Origin: CAZAYB01 sp964489215
GTDB lineage: Bacteria; Planctomycetota; Phycisphaerae; Sedimentisphaerales; Anaerohalosphaeraceae
Length of the DNA: 6,978 bases
Assembly (NCBI GenBank): GCA_964489215.1
Contig: CAZAYB010000169.1
Span: 1 to 6,978, forward strand
Direction: 5' to 3'
In this document: positions 6,798 through 6,978 of the stretch, one piece after another
Layout of the letters: every line of letters begins with the position of its first letter
How positions within the stretch are numbered: the first letter of the stretch is position 1
The notes under the pieces: model-generated
Databases searched by the model: none
The model's input: only the letters and a program-made list of their open reading frames with translations
Told to the model about the DNA's origin: nothing
Position numbers and translations under genes: made by a program

Positions 6798-6978
6798 ATG
6801 GCAAAAAAAGTTTGGTTAAATGACAAACTCGTGGATGAAGATAAGGCAAAAATCTCGGTTTTTGACCATGGCTTGCTCTACGGAGACGGTGTGTTCGAGG
6901 GAATCAGAGTCTATGACCGCCGGATTTTCGAGTTTGACGCACACATAAAAAGGCTTTATCAAGGTGCTAATGTACTTC
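6798..6978 (+). CDS. ilvE: Class IV aminotransferase, branched-chain amino acid aminotransferase type, 3'-partial
   Basis: PLP enzyme predicted to transfer the amino group between glutamate and the 2-oxo acids of leucine, isoleucine and valine, the last step of their synthesis, in the cytoplasm. Only 60 codons and one extra base are in the window; full members have about 290-310 residues. After a short start (MAKKVWLNDKLV) comes the class IV fold-type hallmark DHGLLYGDGVFEGIR at 23-37. Then come a family-like beta strand (RRIFEFDAHI, 41-50) and KRL, where Arg52 corresponds to the Arg that contacts the PLP phosphate in E. coli IlvE. The catalytic Lys lies beyond the edge. The ATG has a good GGAG upstream. 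GDGVFEGIR favours a branched-chain enzyme over D-amino-acid aminotransferase or aminodeoxychorismate lyase, but these share the fold and cannot be excluded from 60 residues. Confidence 0.82.
   Translation, partial: MAKKVWLNDKLVDEDKAKISVFDHGLLYGDGVFEGIRVYDRRIFEFDAHIKRLYQGANVL

Overview
The window is a compact run of co-directional genes, all on the + strand, read here as bacterial chromosome. In order it holds the 3' part of an S41 carboxyl-terminal processing protease, a complete class II lysyl-tRNA synthetase (lysS), two LolC/LolE-type ABC transporter permeases, their likely ATPase (lolD), and the first 60 codons of a class IV branched-chain aminotransferase (ilvE). By eye, base composition is in the low-to-mid 40s % GC. 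No tRNA, rRNA, CRISPR array, insertion sequence or phage gene was seen.

The organism is probably a Gram-negative-type (diderm) bacterium, because a LolCDE set exports lipoproteins from the inner membrane. Several details suggest a PVC-group bacterium, most likely a planctomycete: the form of the LysRS catalytic segment (DYPAPLCPLTK, then ELANAYTELNDP), the divergent Lol permeases, and the scarcity of Shine-Dalgarno sequences ahead of the lol genes. That placement is inference from remembered family features and was not checked by a search.

Layout: 3-1628 protease (5' end outside the window); 30 bp gap with a good ribosome binding site; 1659-3110 lysS with a GTG start; 46 bp gap; 3157-4479 first permease; 20 bp gap; 4500-5852 second permease; a 193 bp gap at 5853-6045, the only sizeable non-coding stretch; 6046-6732 lolD; 65 bp gap; 6798-6978 ilvE (3' end outside the window). 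No convincing intrinsic terminator is visible in any gap, so one long transcript is plausible, with a possible second promoter before lolD.

The two permeases and LolD should form one transporter (permease heterodimer plus ATPase dimer) that extracts lipoproteins from the inner membrane for LolA-type carriers. The protease would act in the same envelope compartment. lysS and ilvE are housekeeping genes with no evident mechanistic link. No clearly new system is present. The points most worth a second look are the lolD leader (a 7-bp-arm palindrome, a weak promoter-like pair, and a chain of two minimal ORFs joined to the lolD start by one-base overlaps), the extended N-terminal region of the protease, and the divergent permease pair.
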